Shown here piece by piece: positions 26,901 to 41,400 of a stretch of 64,000 nt of DNA. The notes under the pieces are model-generated. The model searched no databases. It had not been told where the DNA came from and saw nothing but the letters and a program-made list of their open reading frames with translations. The stretch comes from Eleginops maclovinus (taxonomy: Eukaryota > Chordata > Actinopteri > Perciformes > Eleginopidae), in the NCBI RefSeq assembly GCF_036324505.1, contig NC_086360.1, forward strand, positions 9,282,293 to 9,346,292. The letters are read 5' to 3'. Position 1 is the first letter of the stretch. Every line of letters begins with the position of its first letter. A program made the position numbers and the translations under genes.

Positions 26901-29900
26901 TGAAAGTGAGGTTTCAAGCTTTGCCTTTTTTTTGAGGTGATTACTTTATTTTAAGAAAACGTAAACTGGCTGACCCTGCATGAAAGCCACAATGTGCTTG
27001 AAATCTTAAGCATTATGCTGCTCTATCTTATTCTGATAATCACTTTCAAATCTGCACCTACACTACACATTATAAATACAGATGCACACTGAGCTATCAC
27101 TACATCTCTGCACGCTACACAGAGCAATCAAAACCCACACTGATCCCACTGCTAGACTACCCTCCCCAAAATTGGCATCTCTTGCTCCATTCCCCGCATC
27201 TACTGGCCCTCAGCTCTGGCAGCAGCTTGGCACAGGACTCGACCGCCAACAGCGCCTCATCATTACATGAGATTAGACCCAGCTCTTCAAATAATACACT
27301 GAAAGCAATGTTATCAATCCCCCTAGAGGGTGCAAGGAGTGAGCAGAGGGAGGTTGATTTACACCCTGCCTGCTCTGTCCAGCACTGAAAAGCTCTCAAA
27401 AAGGGTTTATTTTTGTTAATGTTGGTTTTGGCTGCTCTTCTTTTTAAATTATTTGGGTCTCAGGAATACATTTCTGTGCTCAAACAGACCGTTGCAAATT
27501 TGTGTAGTTAATAAGCTTCATATCGCAAATGTTGGATGTTTACCTACATTTCCCACCTGGCAATCCCTTGTTTTCTCTGCCCAGGTACGAGTGGTTCAAG
27601 GACCTGGACCTGAAGTGGTACGGCCTCCCGGCGGTCTCCAACATGCTGCTGGAGATCGGTGGTCTGGAGTTCACTGGCTGCCCCTTCAGTGGCTGGTACA
27701 TGGGCACAGAGATTGGCGTGAGGGACTTCTGTGACAGCTCGCGCTACAACATTCTGGAGGTAGTGTGTCGTGCCAGAATATGGGGTCATGCTCCATAGGA
27801 ACTACAGATTGACTGAAACCTTGTGTAGAGGGGAGCATGTGTTGTGTCACCAAATGGCCAAATCAGAATGCCATTCCTCTGCTAATTGTGCACTCTGCTG
27901 AACAGCACTTAAAGCCTCCTTGTGTATTGTCAAAGATGTTCCTAACATCAATTATACATTGTTAAGTTTAATATTGTTACAAAATGTGTATATGTAGTTA
28001 TCTGCTGATATATTCATGCAGTCATATACTTTGAGTTATTTATTTAAAGAAGCTAATGGAATTGAACAGTAAATGCTCAGTAAAAATATTTTATATATGG
28101 GATATAATTAGGCCAATTAACTATATTTGCATGTTTCCTTTTCAGGCAAGTTAAAAGAGAGGGGGAAATAATTGTTTCCCACTCTCAAAAATGATCTAGC
28201 ACTGTAAACAAACACCTGTTGGAGGCGTGAAAAATACTTGAATGTCACTCTTGATTTAATTTGTGTGTTGCCAACCAGGACAGATACTTTTATATCAGTG
28301 ACTGCATTTATTTTTATATCATGTAGGAGGTTGCTGACAGGATGGCCTTAGACACCAGAAAGACTTCCTCCCTTTGGAAAGACCAGGCACTTGTGGAAAT
28401 CAACATAGCTGTTCTCTACAGCTTCCAGGTACACTTTACTTTATAAAAAAACAATGTTTCAAATATTAAAACCCAGCTTCAACCTTGCTCTGGACTGCCT
28501 CTGAAAAGTGTGTATGTTCTGATCACTCATATTTTTGCGAAAATGTGCTTGACATGTTTGTCTCTAGAGTTAACACTTTTTTATTTTGAGTCAAATATGA
28601 GGTGCATCCAATGTCAGCATGCATAAAAGATTTGCCTTTAATGTAATTGATGAAATAAAACATATTTTTTTGTGAAATGTGCAACATCTTTGTAAACAGA
28701 TTCAGAATATGAATGCAGAGCAGGCTTTGGTCGAATGCAAGTTCACAGTCCATATGTCGAACTAAAGAAAAATTGGCCAAAATGAAATCTCTAGACCCAT
28801 CGGCTATCTTACGGCTTTGATTTGGTTGACAAATGGGTTGAGGGTTCACAAATCACATTTGCTTGAACACAGTCGTGTCTCAGCTCCTGCCCCAACCGAG
28901 TCTGTGATTCTAGTCTGCACCGCCTACTTAACACACCCAAAGAGGACAACTAACGCACTATCAACAACAAGAAATGTCCTTCACAAAGAAGCTGGCACCA
29001 GAGGGCACCGGTCAAATTAGACATACTCTCTGATCCTCAGCAGAAACTTTGCCCTATCTGGGTGTTTAAGTCTTTGCTATGGACGCATTCAGGGTTTAAA
29101 GACAGGTCATCTCTTTACCAGCTATTGTTGATGCCCCAATGGCTGAGAGTTGGCTGCTTTATCATACGAAAAAAGGTTACAGTCTCAAGGTCATGAGAAT
29201 TAAAGACTAGTTAAATAATTCCCTAAGTATATTTGTAGATTGGCCTCTTTGGTCGCGTCATTTTGTTTTTTGACTCCATTCTCGGCTCATTAACTATTGC
29301 TAATCTAACTGAAAACAATGAGAAGTGGACTGAAGGAAGTCTTTGCCCTGATATCTGCTAGCTACATGGAACCCCCAAAATACAGCCTTTTCAAAGACTA
29401 TTAGTTATAGAAAGCATCCGAGAACATGCAGAGATACCTAAATGAGTTCATTGTGTGTATTCTTTATTTTTAGCTGTGCAAAGTCACCATAGTGGACCAT
29501 CACTCAGCCACAGAGTCCTTTATGAAGCACATGGAGAATGAGTACCGGGTGCGAGGTGGCTGTCCCGGGGACTGGGTGTGGATTGTGCCTCCCATGTCAG
29601 GAAGTATCACACCGGTGTTCCACCAAGAAATGCTCAACTATCGCCTCACCCCTTCCTTTGAGTACCAGGTGAGCCCATAAAACGGAGATAAGAATACCTG
29701 CTCTGACATTAGCTTTTAAGGCCGTAACGCAATTCATGGGGTGTTGTGTGTTATTGGCAGATGCTACCACAACAAGTACAGCACTTGTGTTTACAAACTG
29801 CTTGGTTGCTGAGCTATATTAAGGAAGTCATAAAGGTAAATGTTGGGAATCATTAGTAAACGTAGACCAAACACAATAAAGGAAAGTTTGTACAGGGAGT

Positions 29901-32372
29901 TGCACTTCTTGAACACACTGAATGTCACAGATGATGTCTCAGTATCTGGTGATGGAGTCTTTGAAGGGGCCTTATTATGCCTTTTAGGGGTTTGCCTTTT
30001 CTGTAGTGTGTTATATAAGTTTTTGCGCATGTTAATGGTCTGCAAATGCCTCAAATGCAGTCCTTTCTTTACTACCGCAACATAGTGACCTCACTAGGTA
30101 ACACTCATGCTATTGCTAGGGCTCCAACACATTTTACATGGTAGGTGAAGGGGCGGGACATCTCTAAGTTATTGACCGTACAACACAGCTGGCCAGCTAA
30201 CCAATCAGAGCAGACTGGACTCAGACAGAGGGTGAAAAGAGGTGCTGCAACACAGGCAGTATGAGAAAAGTAAAGACCCTTTTGAACATTAAAGCATGGA
30301 GACATGTCACAGTAGAGACACAAAATACAAGTATGAACCTGAAAATCGGTAAAATAGGGCCCCTTTAAAAACTTGAATTTCTCATCCCATATGGAAAAGC
30401 TTGATCCCTGGAATACCTATGTGTGGAAGGGAGTCAACGGGACGCCGACAAAGAAGAGAACCATTGGATTCAAGAAGCTTGCCAAGTGAGTGTGCAGTCA
30501 CAGAGAAAGATTTGAAAAAAAACAAGGTTTGGTATTTGTTAAATGTATGACTTGTTTGTCTTCCTTTGTTCTTCCTGCATTTTTAAAGTCAAGGTTAAAT
30601 TGCATCATCAAATGCCAAAGATAATTTACTGTAGGATGTGTCTATTATAATCTAATGCCAAACCAGTAATCACTTTGCTGACAAAAGTGAGGCACATTGG
30701 AAGGAAACGGGTGTGATCAGCGGTGCAATTTATCCAATCAACCCCTTAGGGAGTAATCAAAGCTTTGTCAGTGTTGTGTCTGAACATGCATGCACTTGTT
30801 CACGCGCAAGTTCCGCTTTTGATGTTTTTGCCTCAAGGATATTACAAGCTTGGTAATCACTATTGTCATCTATCCCCCTTGACATAATGTCTACCGCTTC
30901 TGAGTGTACCCCACTACTCTCAATGACAAATGATTTATCAGCAAGCTGTTCCCCTAAATCAATGGTCTTTGTTTTTCTTAATTTCTCATCCTGTGATATT
31001 CGGTGCTTCTCATGAATTACCATCTATTTCTTTTGCCTTTGCAGGGCTGTGAAGTTTTCAGCCAAGCTCATGGGCCAAGCCATGGCCAAGAGGGTGAAAG
31101 CCACCATACTGTTTGCAACGGAGACAGGCAAATCGCAAGATTATGCCAAAACTCTGTGTGAAATCTTCAAGCACGCATTCGATGCAAAGGTACCCTTGCT
31201 CCTGCCTTGCATCATGTTATCCGAAAGTTTGACAGGAACTCATAATATCATTGTGAGGACATTTAATTTAAAAAGAAGGAATTCAAAGACATCGTTCCTA
31301 CATCCCCGCCTCTATCCCCTCTGTGGCTGACGAAGTCAAGCAGATGCCAGCTGAGTACAGGCAATGAGAGCATACAAGAATAAAGTGTGTCTTTTGTCAC
31401 ACTTCTTCTTCTCTCATGCAGTAAAGTGCCGCGGGTTGGAGGCAACATTTAACCACCGATGCGTTGAGCAGTGCAGTAGTTTAAGACAAGATCCCGAAGC
31501 ACCCCTGGCTGTGCAAATCTGTTTGAAAAATAAAGAGAGAAAAAAAATGCTAAACACGCTGCTCTCAATCATACACTGTGTGCTTTTCCTCCAGGTCATG
31601 TGTAATTTTCCCTTCCTGTTTTCCCAGTGTTATCAATCGTATAAGAAGAGATTCGCGTGTGTGTTGATGTGTGTGTCACTGAGAGTGGGTGTCTGTAGAT
31701 GGATCGCAGGGCAGATGCGAGTGCCCGGGGCAAATCTTCGTTGTCGTGGGGCTAAAGCCTGATTCCTTTTCATGCCTATGGTTGTGTGTGTCTTTGTGTG
31801 TGTGTGTGAAATACAAGTGAATCCTGTGGCAGACTAACACATTCATGTTGAGCGGTATGCATGCATCATTAATGCTCAATGTGTGGCAGCAGCATATTAT
31901 CATCTCGTTAGGGGTGAGGAAGGAGTGGTTATTACAACCTCCTCCTTTGCCAACGGCTGCATGTTCAGCCTTATTTTACACGCTTTGGTCATCTGTCTTG
32001 TGAAATGTGTGTCTGGAGAGCAAGTTTAAGAAAGCAAGGGTTTATTGTCTGAGTTATGTTTTTATTTAGTCTAAGTCCTGTGTCAAATGTCTTTGTGTTA
32101 AAAATCATATTTAGCCAGGCCCATTCTGTTTTTTATATAGTTTAGCTCCACTGAAAGTTAATGTAGTCTAGCCAGAACATAATTTTGATCAAATATATAT
32201 AACATAAAATGTTTGTGTTCATTAGTGTTGGGTCTTTCTCACCTAACTAGTATGTAATAAGAACCAATCTGCACCGCCCAACACGGCAAAACACTGTAAA
32301 TGTAATGAAATAAAGTAGCACATTTGTCAGGACAAAGGAGGATTGAGACAAGGACTGATCTCTAGGCTCACA

Positions 32373-32469
<97 letters not shown>

Positions 32470-35400
32470 TGGGAAAAAGGGGAAAATGACAAAAATAAAG
32501 AGAGGTTCAAATGATATGTTGGTTTTTTTTAAACTACATTTTAGTCTCTGCTTTTTTCCTCCATTTCATGAGACATGACCTTTGGTGTTTAATGAAGTCA
32601 TTCATCATCTTGTCCTAGGATGATAAGGAAGGTTACGTACATATTTCGTCACGTTTTTCCTTTATGAAATACACACTAAACACTACACCCTGTTCGTGGA
32701 GGCTTGGATTCCATTTGCATGATGCCCTGTCTTGTTATCCCCAGGTGATGTCGATGGATGAATACGATGTGGTGGACCTGGAGCACGAAACGCTGGTGTT
32801 AGCGGTGACCAGCACATTCGGCAATGGGGATCCACCAGAAAATGGAGAGGTATGTGTGTTAATATATTTTAAACTCTGACTGTTTAACACTAGGCAGATG
32901 CACAGATACTAACAGTCCTTCTTTGGCTACTGAAGAAATTTGGTGCTGCCTTAATGGAGATGCGCCACCCCACATCCAACACAGAAGATAGAAAGTGAGT
33001 TTGTATTGCATTGTGGATTTCTCTCCCTTTTCCATGAGTTATATGTCCATGATTTTCATCTCTCCGCTTTTGCCTCTCATCCAGGAGCTACAAGGTCCGT
33101 TTCAACAGCGTGTCCTCCTACTCTGACACTCGCAAGTCCTCCAGTGACGAGCCAGAACCCAGGATTAACTTTGAGAGTACCGGACCACTCGCCAATGTCA
33201 GGTAAACAAAAATGTGTCAAAAGACTTTAACAACTTGTCAAACAAAAGCTATCCGACGCTGAAAAAAAAATGTAAACGTGACTTAGATAAATGTATCATG
33301 TCAACAAATAACAAATGTTTGTATTAGGCTAGATAAACTCAATAAAATTAAGTTTAAATGAAAAATAATAGGTTCAACTTAATACTATGCTTTCAACTAA
33401 CCAAATACAATTATGTGGAACCTGTTGACGTACACTGAAAAAATGAAACTTCGACTTTTAATTAAGTGTATTAACTGTACTCATTAGGTTAGTCACTTGT
33501 ATGTGTTCTGCATGTTAAACTTGTATTTTGGATTTCAAATCTTATTGCAGTGGACAGATTCCTGACATTCTGAACATGATAAAAACACAAAAATGTTGCT
33601 CTAAACTAAAGTAAGTTGACCATTTCATAGTGAAGCTGTGATTTTATGAATCTCCTGCCCTCTGAAAACTCAGCTCATTCCTACTTCGATCTAATCAAAA
33701 GCTTTTCTTCTAAGACTTTGGGGATTCTGACATTTGGTGGCCATGATTTGCGAATGGTTTGTTGGTTGGTTGGTTTGTTTTGGGATTTTTTAACGCTATC
33801 TGCCTCTCACACTTTGTCTCTCTCTTCCTTGTGTGTGTATGCATTTGAATGTGTGTCTCTGTTTAGGTTCTCAGTGTTTGGCCTTGGCTCCAGGGCCTAC
33901 CCACACTTCTGCGCCTTTGCCCACGCTGTGGACACGCTGTTTGAAGAGCTGGGGGGGGAGCGCATCCTACGTATGGGAGAGGGAGATGAGCTGTGTGGCC
34001 AGGAGGAGTCATTCAGAACCTGGGCCAAGAAGGTTTTTAAGGTATGTTTCATTGTTTAAGACCCTTTGGGCTTGGTTAAATGAATATTGATTCTTGATTA
34101 AAAAGGATTCCGGATTCAGTTCTCATAGTGATGTTCATTTCAGCGTTAAATCCATTACAATGATAAAGGAGTTTTGGCAAATTATGACATGATGAAGAAG
34201 ATATTTGGAACAAGATTTTAGAGTTTCCATATTTGTAAATGTTATATCGTATATTGATTGCAATAACATTAACACACAAAGGTTAACCCAGGAAAAAAGG
34301 TAACAACCTTTTCACGAATGCTGCTATTACTAATTACTATTACTATTTCTCATCATTTTTAACTTTAATTCATGACACATTAAAATCAAATTGGGTATTT
34401 GACTTCATTTTGAAATTGGGCCCGATTTCTCTGTGCTCCCACAACAACAAAAAATCAGAAGGCACCCTCCTCCCTTTAAAAAAAAGCCCAACAGTGGTGT
34501 CATTTGGCCATGGATGGCCAAGCACTGACCTTGAGTTGGTGGGGGCAGTCCTACTTAAAATGCAGAAATCATTTTCCAAATCCTTTCTTATTCCAGTGAT
34601 GGCACACTTTGAATAATGGTCCCGTTCTTTCATCTGGCTCGGTTGTTACATGTCAAGGCTGCCTGTGACGTGTTCTGTGTTGGCGATGACGTGAACATCG
34701 AGAAGGCCAACGACTCCTTGATCAGCAACGACCGCAGCTGGAAGAAGAGCAAGTTCCGCATGACGTACACAGCTGAAGCCCCGGCCCTCACAGAAGGTAA
34801 ATAATAATCCATGGGGAGCTAAGTGATAAACTATTGATGGCGTCTCACTATAATGTATCTGCAGAGGGGCGTCAAGGTTATTGATCAAGTGTAGTGACTC
34901 ATCCAATATGTCGACTACATCTGATATTTTGTCATTTTTTGTTGCAATTGTACTCTATTGCATTATAAAGAGAAGGGTTTCTGTAGTTTATCTTAGCCTT
35001 ATTAGGTAGTCAAATCAATTGAAACACCTGTTTAAAAAAGCAGTATTTTTAATAAATTAACAGATTATGTAAATCCCGTCCAGTGGCGGTTCTTGACCCA
35101 TTTCAATTGGGGGGTCCGGCTGGGGACAGTTATTTAATGAAAGGGGCTCATTTAATCCAGGACAACGGAGACAGTGTTGAAGACAAGATTTCAACACTTT
35201 GAGTTCAGTATGAAATCATAGCGCACAAACAATATAAAATACCATTATTGTTGGTTGTTTCAGTATTATATTTTGTGTCAGTGACTTAGTTACAATTGTA
35301 GTTAAGTTACTTGTTTTAGTTATTTGGGTCAAAGGACATTCTTTGCTACATTATTTATGCAGCCAAACGTTGGTTTTATATTCTTTCTTAATTTTTGAAT

Positions 35401-38400
35401 TTCTTTTTTTTTTGTAACCAAATTTGTTTCTGTAAATTACTTGGAATTTAATTAAATGACATTATAAAAAATAAAAAATAGATTATTATAAATTGTTATT
35501 ATTTTGGAAAGGGATCTGAGCTCAATGTTACAGGGGCACTGGCCCTAAGAACCACTGGTGGAACAGTCTGTTTCTGTAAAAATATAACTGTATTTTTGTC
35601 TACCAACAGCATTGCACAGTATTCACAAGAAGAAGGTATATGGTGCAAAGATGCTAGAATCTCAAAACTTGCAAAGTCCTAAATCCAAGTAAGTATATTT
35701 TAAAACTGGAAAATAATATGTCACATGTTATCTGTTTTGTAAGCTTGTGAAAATATGTTTATTTGATGTAATGCACTCTGGTGTCCAAAATTGTGCAACG
35801 TTGTTCCCCAAATTTTGTATCTCTTTTGCAGTCGCTCCACCATATTTGTGCGGCTCCACACTAACAACCACGACAAGCTGAGCTACCAGCCCGGCGACCA
35901 TCTGGGCATCTTCCCTGGCAACCACGAGGACCTGGTGACAGCACTCATAGATAAACTGGAAGACGCTCCACCTGTCAATCAAATTGTGAAAGTGGAGTTC
36001 CTGGAGGAGAGGAACACTGCCCTAGGTGGGTGATGCTATCAGCAACGTCATGGTACTTTACGGATGCGACAGGTGTGCAAACTGGAGGGTTGCAGTTGGA
36101 ATCTGGGCAGGATGTCAAAATGTGAACATGAATAAGAAACAGACTCTCTTGAATCAACAGACAAGATGAAGTCACACACAGTTGTGGTGACACTGTGTGA
36201 CATAAGTGTGATTTTTACTGTGACTGTGAAGCAAGGTGTTTTCAAACACATCTTTTGAGTTACCATAACACATTAATCCATTCCTGGTCGTGGCATTTCT
36301 AACAGCATATAAGAACTTTACAAATATTTTCTTATACACTTTCTTAATAATCACAGTTAGTGGAAATTGTGTCAGTAATTAAAAAATATAATTCTTCATA
36401 TGATGCTTATTTACCAAAGTTTCAATAAATAATGACATCGTAATAAAATAGTATCATATAGTCCTGACCATATATTTTTCAGAGAATTTGCAAGCTTGAA
36501 AAAAAAAAATACAATAAAAGAAGCATAAAGCCTACATGAAGTTAAGGGGAACTGCACTGTTGGTGGTTTTTCTGTGAATTCCACACCACTCTATTTGTTA
36601 CACATGTGATCGACTGTGGATGATAAATATGAATGAATGCATCTTGAACCTTTTTTTTTTCTCTCTACAGGTGTTATCAGTAACTGGACAAATGAAACTC
36701 GGATCCCTCCCTGCACCATCTACCAGGCCTTTCAGTACTTCCTGGACATCACCACCCCACCGAGCCCTGTGCTGCTTCAGCAGTTTGCTGCTTTGGCAAC
36801 CAATGACAAACAGAAAAAGAAACTAGAGATCCTCAGCAAGGTAAATTCAATCTAACCGAGCTAAATGTTGGATTTGCAATGTATGTGCGTAGGCTATATC
36901 CAAAAATAGGCTCTCTTTTCATGCGTGCCAAATGTATGCAGATATTTTTACTAAAGCACATTTTAAAGCAGGGTTCTAGAACGAGTCGACATGTGTTTAA
37001 GGCACAACAATAACCAACGCATTCCTATGTTTGCCATCAAAATTTGGGACATGGTTTTCTGTGTCTGAATGCCGATTTGTTGCACTTTGCTCCGACAGAA
37101 ATATGTACAGCAGGAGTGAGCTGGCGCCAAATTAAAGCCGTTGTTCGTTCTAACTCAGAGCCATTCCCCCATGCAGTGCCTCCCACAATTCACTCTCCAT
37201 TTCTGTCAATGTGTGGAGAAGGCTGGCTGAGGCCAAGCAGTGACTCATATGCTCATACATCAAATCATTGTCACTAAAGCAAGAGGAATTCAGAAACAGT
37301 ACAGTAGAATCAGCACTGCAGATAATTTTTATTTTTATATGCCCTAATTTCAAGCTCATTTCAAGACTAAAGCATGGTTCTCTGACATTCCTAGTCCTTT
37401 TAATCATATCAAGCATTTCAGAACATTCAAGCTGTGAAGTTTGTTTTGTTATTGTGTTCTTTTTTATCTCTTTTCAGAAGCACGAACGAGGGAATTGCAT
37501 TAAAAATGATTGCATATTTATAAGCTATCTCAAATCAGTCCCTGAAAAGATCCCCTAAAACCCCATCTGTGTATCAAGGTTAAAATAAACGGCCCAAAAG
37601 TATTTTTTTCTGTTAAACTTTTGCTAATAGTACATACTGCGCTTTCAACAGGGCTTTGCCTTTTATAATGGAACCACACAAGGCTTCTTCAAGGGCACTG
37701 CATTGCTCATTAGCACTTTGTGAACAAAGCAAAAGTTAGGGACCTATCAAAGTCTTTAAGCCTTGTGGCAGTGCTCTAAATAAATCCCACCCAAATGTAA
37801 ATGATGACACACTAAAACAGTTGGGCAGTGAATGGTGAATGGCTCTGCTTGTGGTTGCCTCCTGCTCTCGAGTCAGACATTTTCCAAAAGAGGAAACCAC
37901 CCCATATTTTCTTTCTGTAATGATGGCAGCTACTAAGATTTCTTAATTAGGACAACAACAATTCAAAAACTAACTTAGACAGAAATTAAATCTGATGCAT
38001 ATCCACCTGAATTTATCCAGTGCTGCAATGAATCTTAGTATGTTAACTCATGTGCCATACTTTAGTACTACTTTGACATAATCCTAATTTGATGTTGCAA
38101 CATTAAACTTCTACACCGCTTCATTTCAGAGGAAAATATCTAACTTTTTGCTCCCTTGCTGTATCTTGTAACTAAAATCGGCTCCACATTGACAAACTGC
38201 AACATTAAAAGGTTTTTACATGTATTTATCAGGTATAAAACAGGATAGTATAGTGTTGTATAACCATATAATGCTATAGAAATACATTTTCTGCATTGTG
38301 CTTTTTATACTTTTGGTACATTTATCTGATATATATATACTATATACATGGTATATTCAGGACTTCTACTTATGATGAAGTATTTTAAGAATATAGTAGC

Positions 38401-41400
38401 TATACTTTTACTCCAGTAAAGCATCTAAGTAGTTCTTCCACCTCTTTACTTATCCCACCTTGTCTTTTTTCTCGTCACCACCAGGGCTTGCAGGAGTACG
38501 AGGAGTGGAAGTGGTTCAATGATCCAACGCTGGTGGAGGTGCTGGAGGAGTTCCCCTCAATCCAGATGCCCTCCACTCTGCTGCTCACCCAGCTGCCCCT
38601 GCTGCAGCCCCGCTACTACTCCATCAGCTCCTCTCCAGACCTGCACCCAGGAGAGATCCACCTCACCGTTGCTGTGGTCTCTTACCGTGCCCGGGGTAAG
38701 GACCTACCACTCACTTGGTTCTATGAGCATTAGTTGTTGTGTCTCAAAGGATTTTAAGACTGTGTGGGTGTAACCGTTGGTATTTTCTGCTGCTCTCTTT
38801 GAGGATGAACTTTAATGCTCCCATTAGACTTTCGAAGGTCTGAAATTGGTCTCTTTCTTTCCTGGCCTTTTCTATTGCAATTTTCTTGACATTTCAGTAA
38901 ATAAAATACAAAATAAACTCAACCATGATAGTGGATTAAACTGTATTTAGCAGGTAGCGTTTAAGGTTCCCAGAAGTCCTTAAAATAATGAATGTTTGTG
39001 AATTACGGGGGAAAATCATGCCATGGTAGTATTTTACAATAAACATGAAGAGATTTAGTTTAATTAAAAATGCTTTAATTTATATATTTTGTTCAGGTAA
39101 GGCTTCACAAATAAAAAATATGGATTATATTGCAAGAGTATTGTAGGGTCTACCTTGTAGATGCAAGTTAGATGTAATGGGTGAAGGGAAATAATTGAAG
39201 AGCTAGGAAAATCTGGTGAGTTCAGTAAATGGCATGACCTTACTGCAATGCAGCCATTAAAACCAAGCAAAGACAACAAGTGTGCCATCTAACACTGTAC
39301 GATATGCAATATATAGCATCATATCACAATATCAATAAATCAACAGATAGCCCAGCCCAAGAATAGAATTTTTGTTTATGTTAGTATATTCAATGCCTGC
39401 CATCTGCATGTGTCTCCCACAGTTGCGTCATTGTTTCGCAACCAACCCTGATTAAATCATGTTCACAAAAACTAGCAGTGAGAGCATATCCTGTGTATAT
39501 ATTTTCATCTAGTTCTGTTTGATGGATAAAAGGCACTGTGCTGTGACTCTTTCAAGGTTGCTGTAAAGACTCAGAAAGTCAAATGAACCCTCGAATGGCT
39601 CAAAGAAAATTGATTGGAAGTTATCTTGGAAAGCCAGTTTGCTTCATAGGGTAACTGGCCCAGGATTGTAATTAGAAGAAACGTAGATTTAGAAACGCCT
39701 CAGGAAGAGTCTATATCTACAAACATATTCTATTTACAGATATTGACACAAAAACCAACTAGAGGAAACACCACAGGTATATCAGTCTGTCTGAAAGTAT
39801 ATTAAAATGACTAGATTATTCAAGTTTCAATTGAAGTGTTTGTGTATAGCAAAGTAGGCTATATCACAAGGCTCTTACATCTCCACCTGTGCAATAAGCA
39901 TCTATAAGCTTAGCCTGTCAAGTAGTCAGCAAACATTACCAGATGCTTACCCTTTCATACGTGAAATTGTACCCATGGAAACAATATTACTATGATTGTA
40001 AAGGTAACCGTTGAATTAATGTAATTAACCTTAAGGGAGAGAGCAGCCCTGGCCCTGGAAAATGTGTTAAGGCCACTCTTCCTCTGTTGGTTTGTGCTCT
40101 CCAAGAGAGTGGGAGGTGGAATGAAAATGATAAAGTGCCTGCTTGGTAATAATCATCCCTTTTAGATGGAGAGGGACCTATTCACCATGGAGTGTGTTCC
40201 TCGTGGCTCAACAGGATAGAGAAGGGGGAGATGGTGCCATGCTTTGTCAGAGGGTAAATATCACAAATATGTTTTTCCCCCAAAAAATGTTAAATGTCAG
40301 CTGAATCCGTATTGTTTGTTAAAAGAAAAGTTTGACATTTTGAGGGAAAAAGCGAAACTCTTTTCGCAAAAGATAACACTTTCATCAGGGCTGCCAACTC
40401 TCACGCATTGAGCGTGAGTCACGCAATTTACACATATCTCATGCATTCACTCCACACATGCCTTTTCTCAGGCTAAGTTTTCGTCCCAAATAAATATATA
40501 TAAATATAAAAATAAAATGTAGGAACAGCAGACTGAGCGGTCTACGAAATGAGACGGAGGACTTCCTGTTTGCGTCACCTAACACCCGCTTGTCCGTAGA
40601 ATTGTCGCCTAGCAAGCTGGGCAGCTGCAGTAAACTAACCCTTATTTCCATGTGGGCGGCAAAGAACACTGTACACATGAATCTCACTCCAAGCTGAATT
40701 CAAAAGTTGGCAGCCCTGCTTTCATGTCTGCATGCTAAATGTGAGCTAGCAACAGTAATTAGCTAAGTTAGCTTAGCACAAAGACTGAAAACAGGAAAAC
40801 AGCTTGCTCATTCTTAAAGTAACAAACTCTACAAACCAGCAGCTCTAAAGCTCACTAATCCGAACATCTTTACTGACTATAAAAACAACAAATAGCTGTT
40901 TTTACCAGGGGTTATGTGCCAGGCAGTTTCCTAGTCAGAGCCAGAAACTTCCTGGAGTCTCCACTGGTAGCAAACCAAGACAAATAACCTTATTAAAACC
41001 GCCATTTGTCGTTAAAGACTAGACAAACAAAACATATCGTGCTGATTAGTGAGCTTTACACAGTTTTTGTTATTTTTGGACGGACCCAGGATCTGCTTCC
41101 AGTTTTCCTACGAAACTCAGTTAGCCAGCTACTGCAGTTTTATCTTGCAGACACCAGAGCAGAGATAACTTTCTTTTGTCAGACAATCCAAAAACAGAAT
41201 ACATTTTTTCCTGAATGTCGAAGTTTTGTCATCACTGTGATTACATGTGTGCTTAATTTGTTTATCTATTGCATTACTTTAGTGCACCATCATTCCAACT
41301 TCCCAAAGACAACCAAGCACCTTGTATCCTGGTGGGTCCAGGAACAGGTATCGCCCCATTCAGAAGCTTCTGGCAACAAAGACTATATGACCTTGAACAC

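Noticed and set aside
31190..32744. Search for a nNOS-mu exon
   Set aside because: No phase-0 AG-GT block of about 100 bases resembling the mammalian insert was seen; absence by eye is not proof.
40439..40687. 82-codon minus-strand frame
   Set aside because: Lies wholly inside the 333-bp MITE; no transposase similarity.
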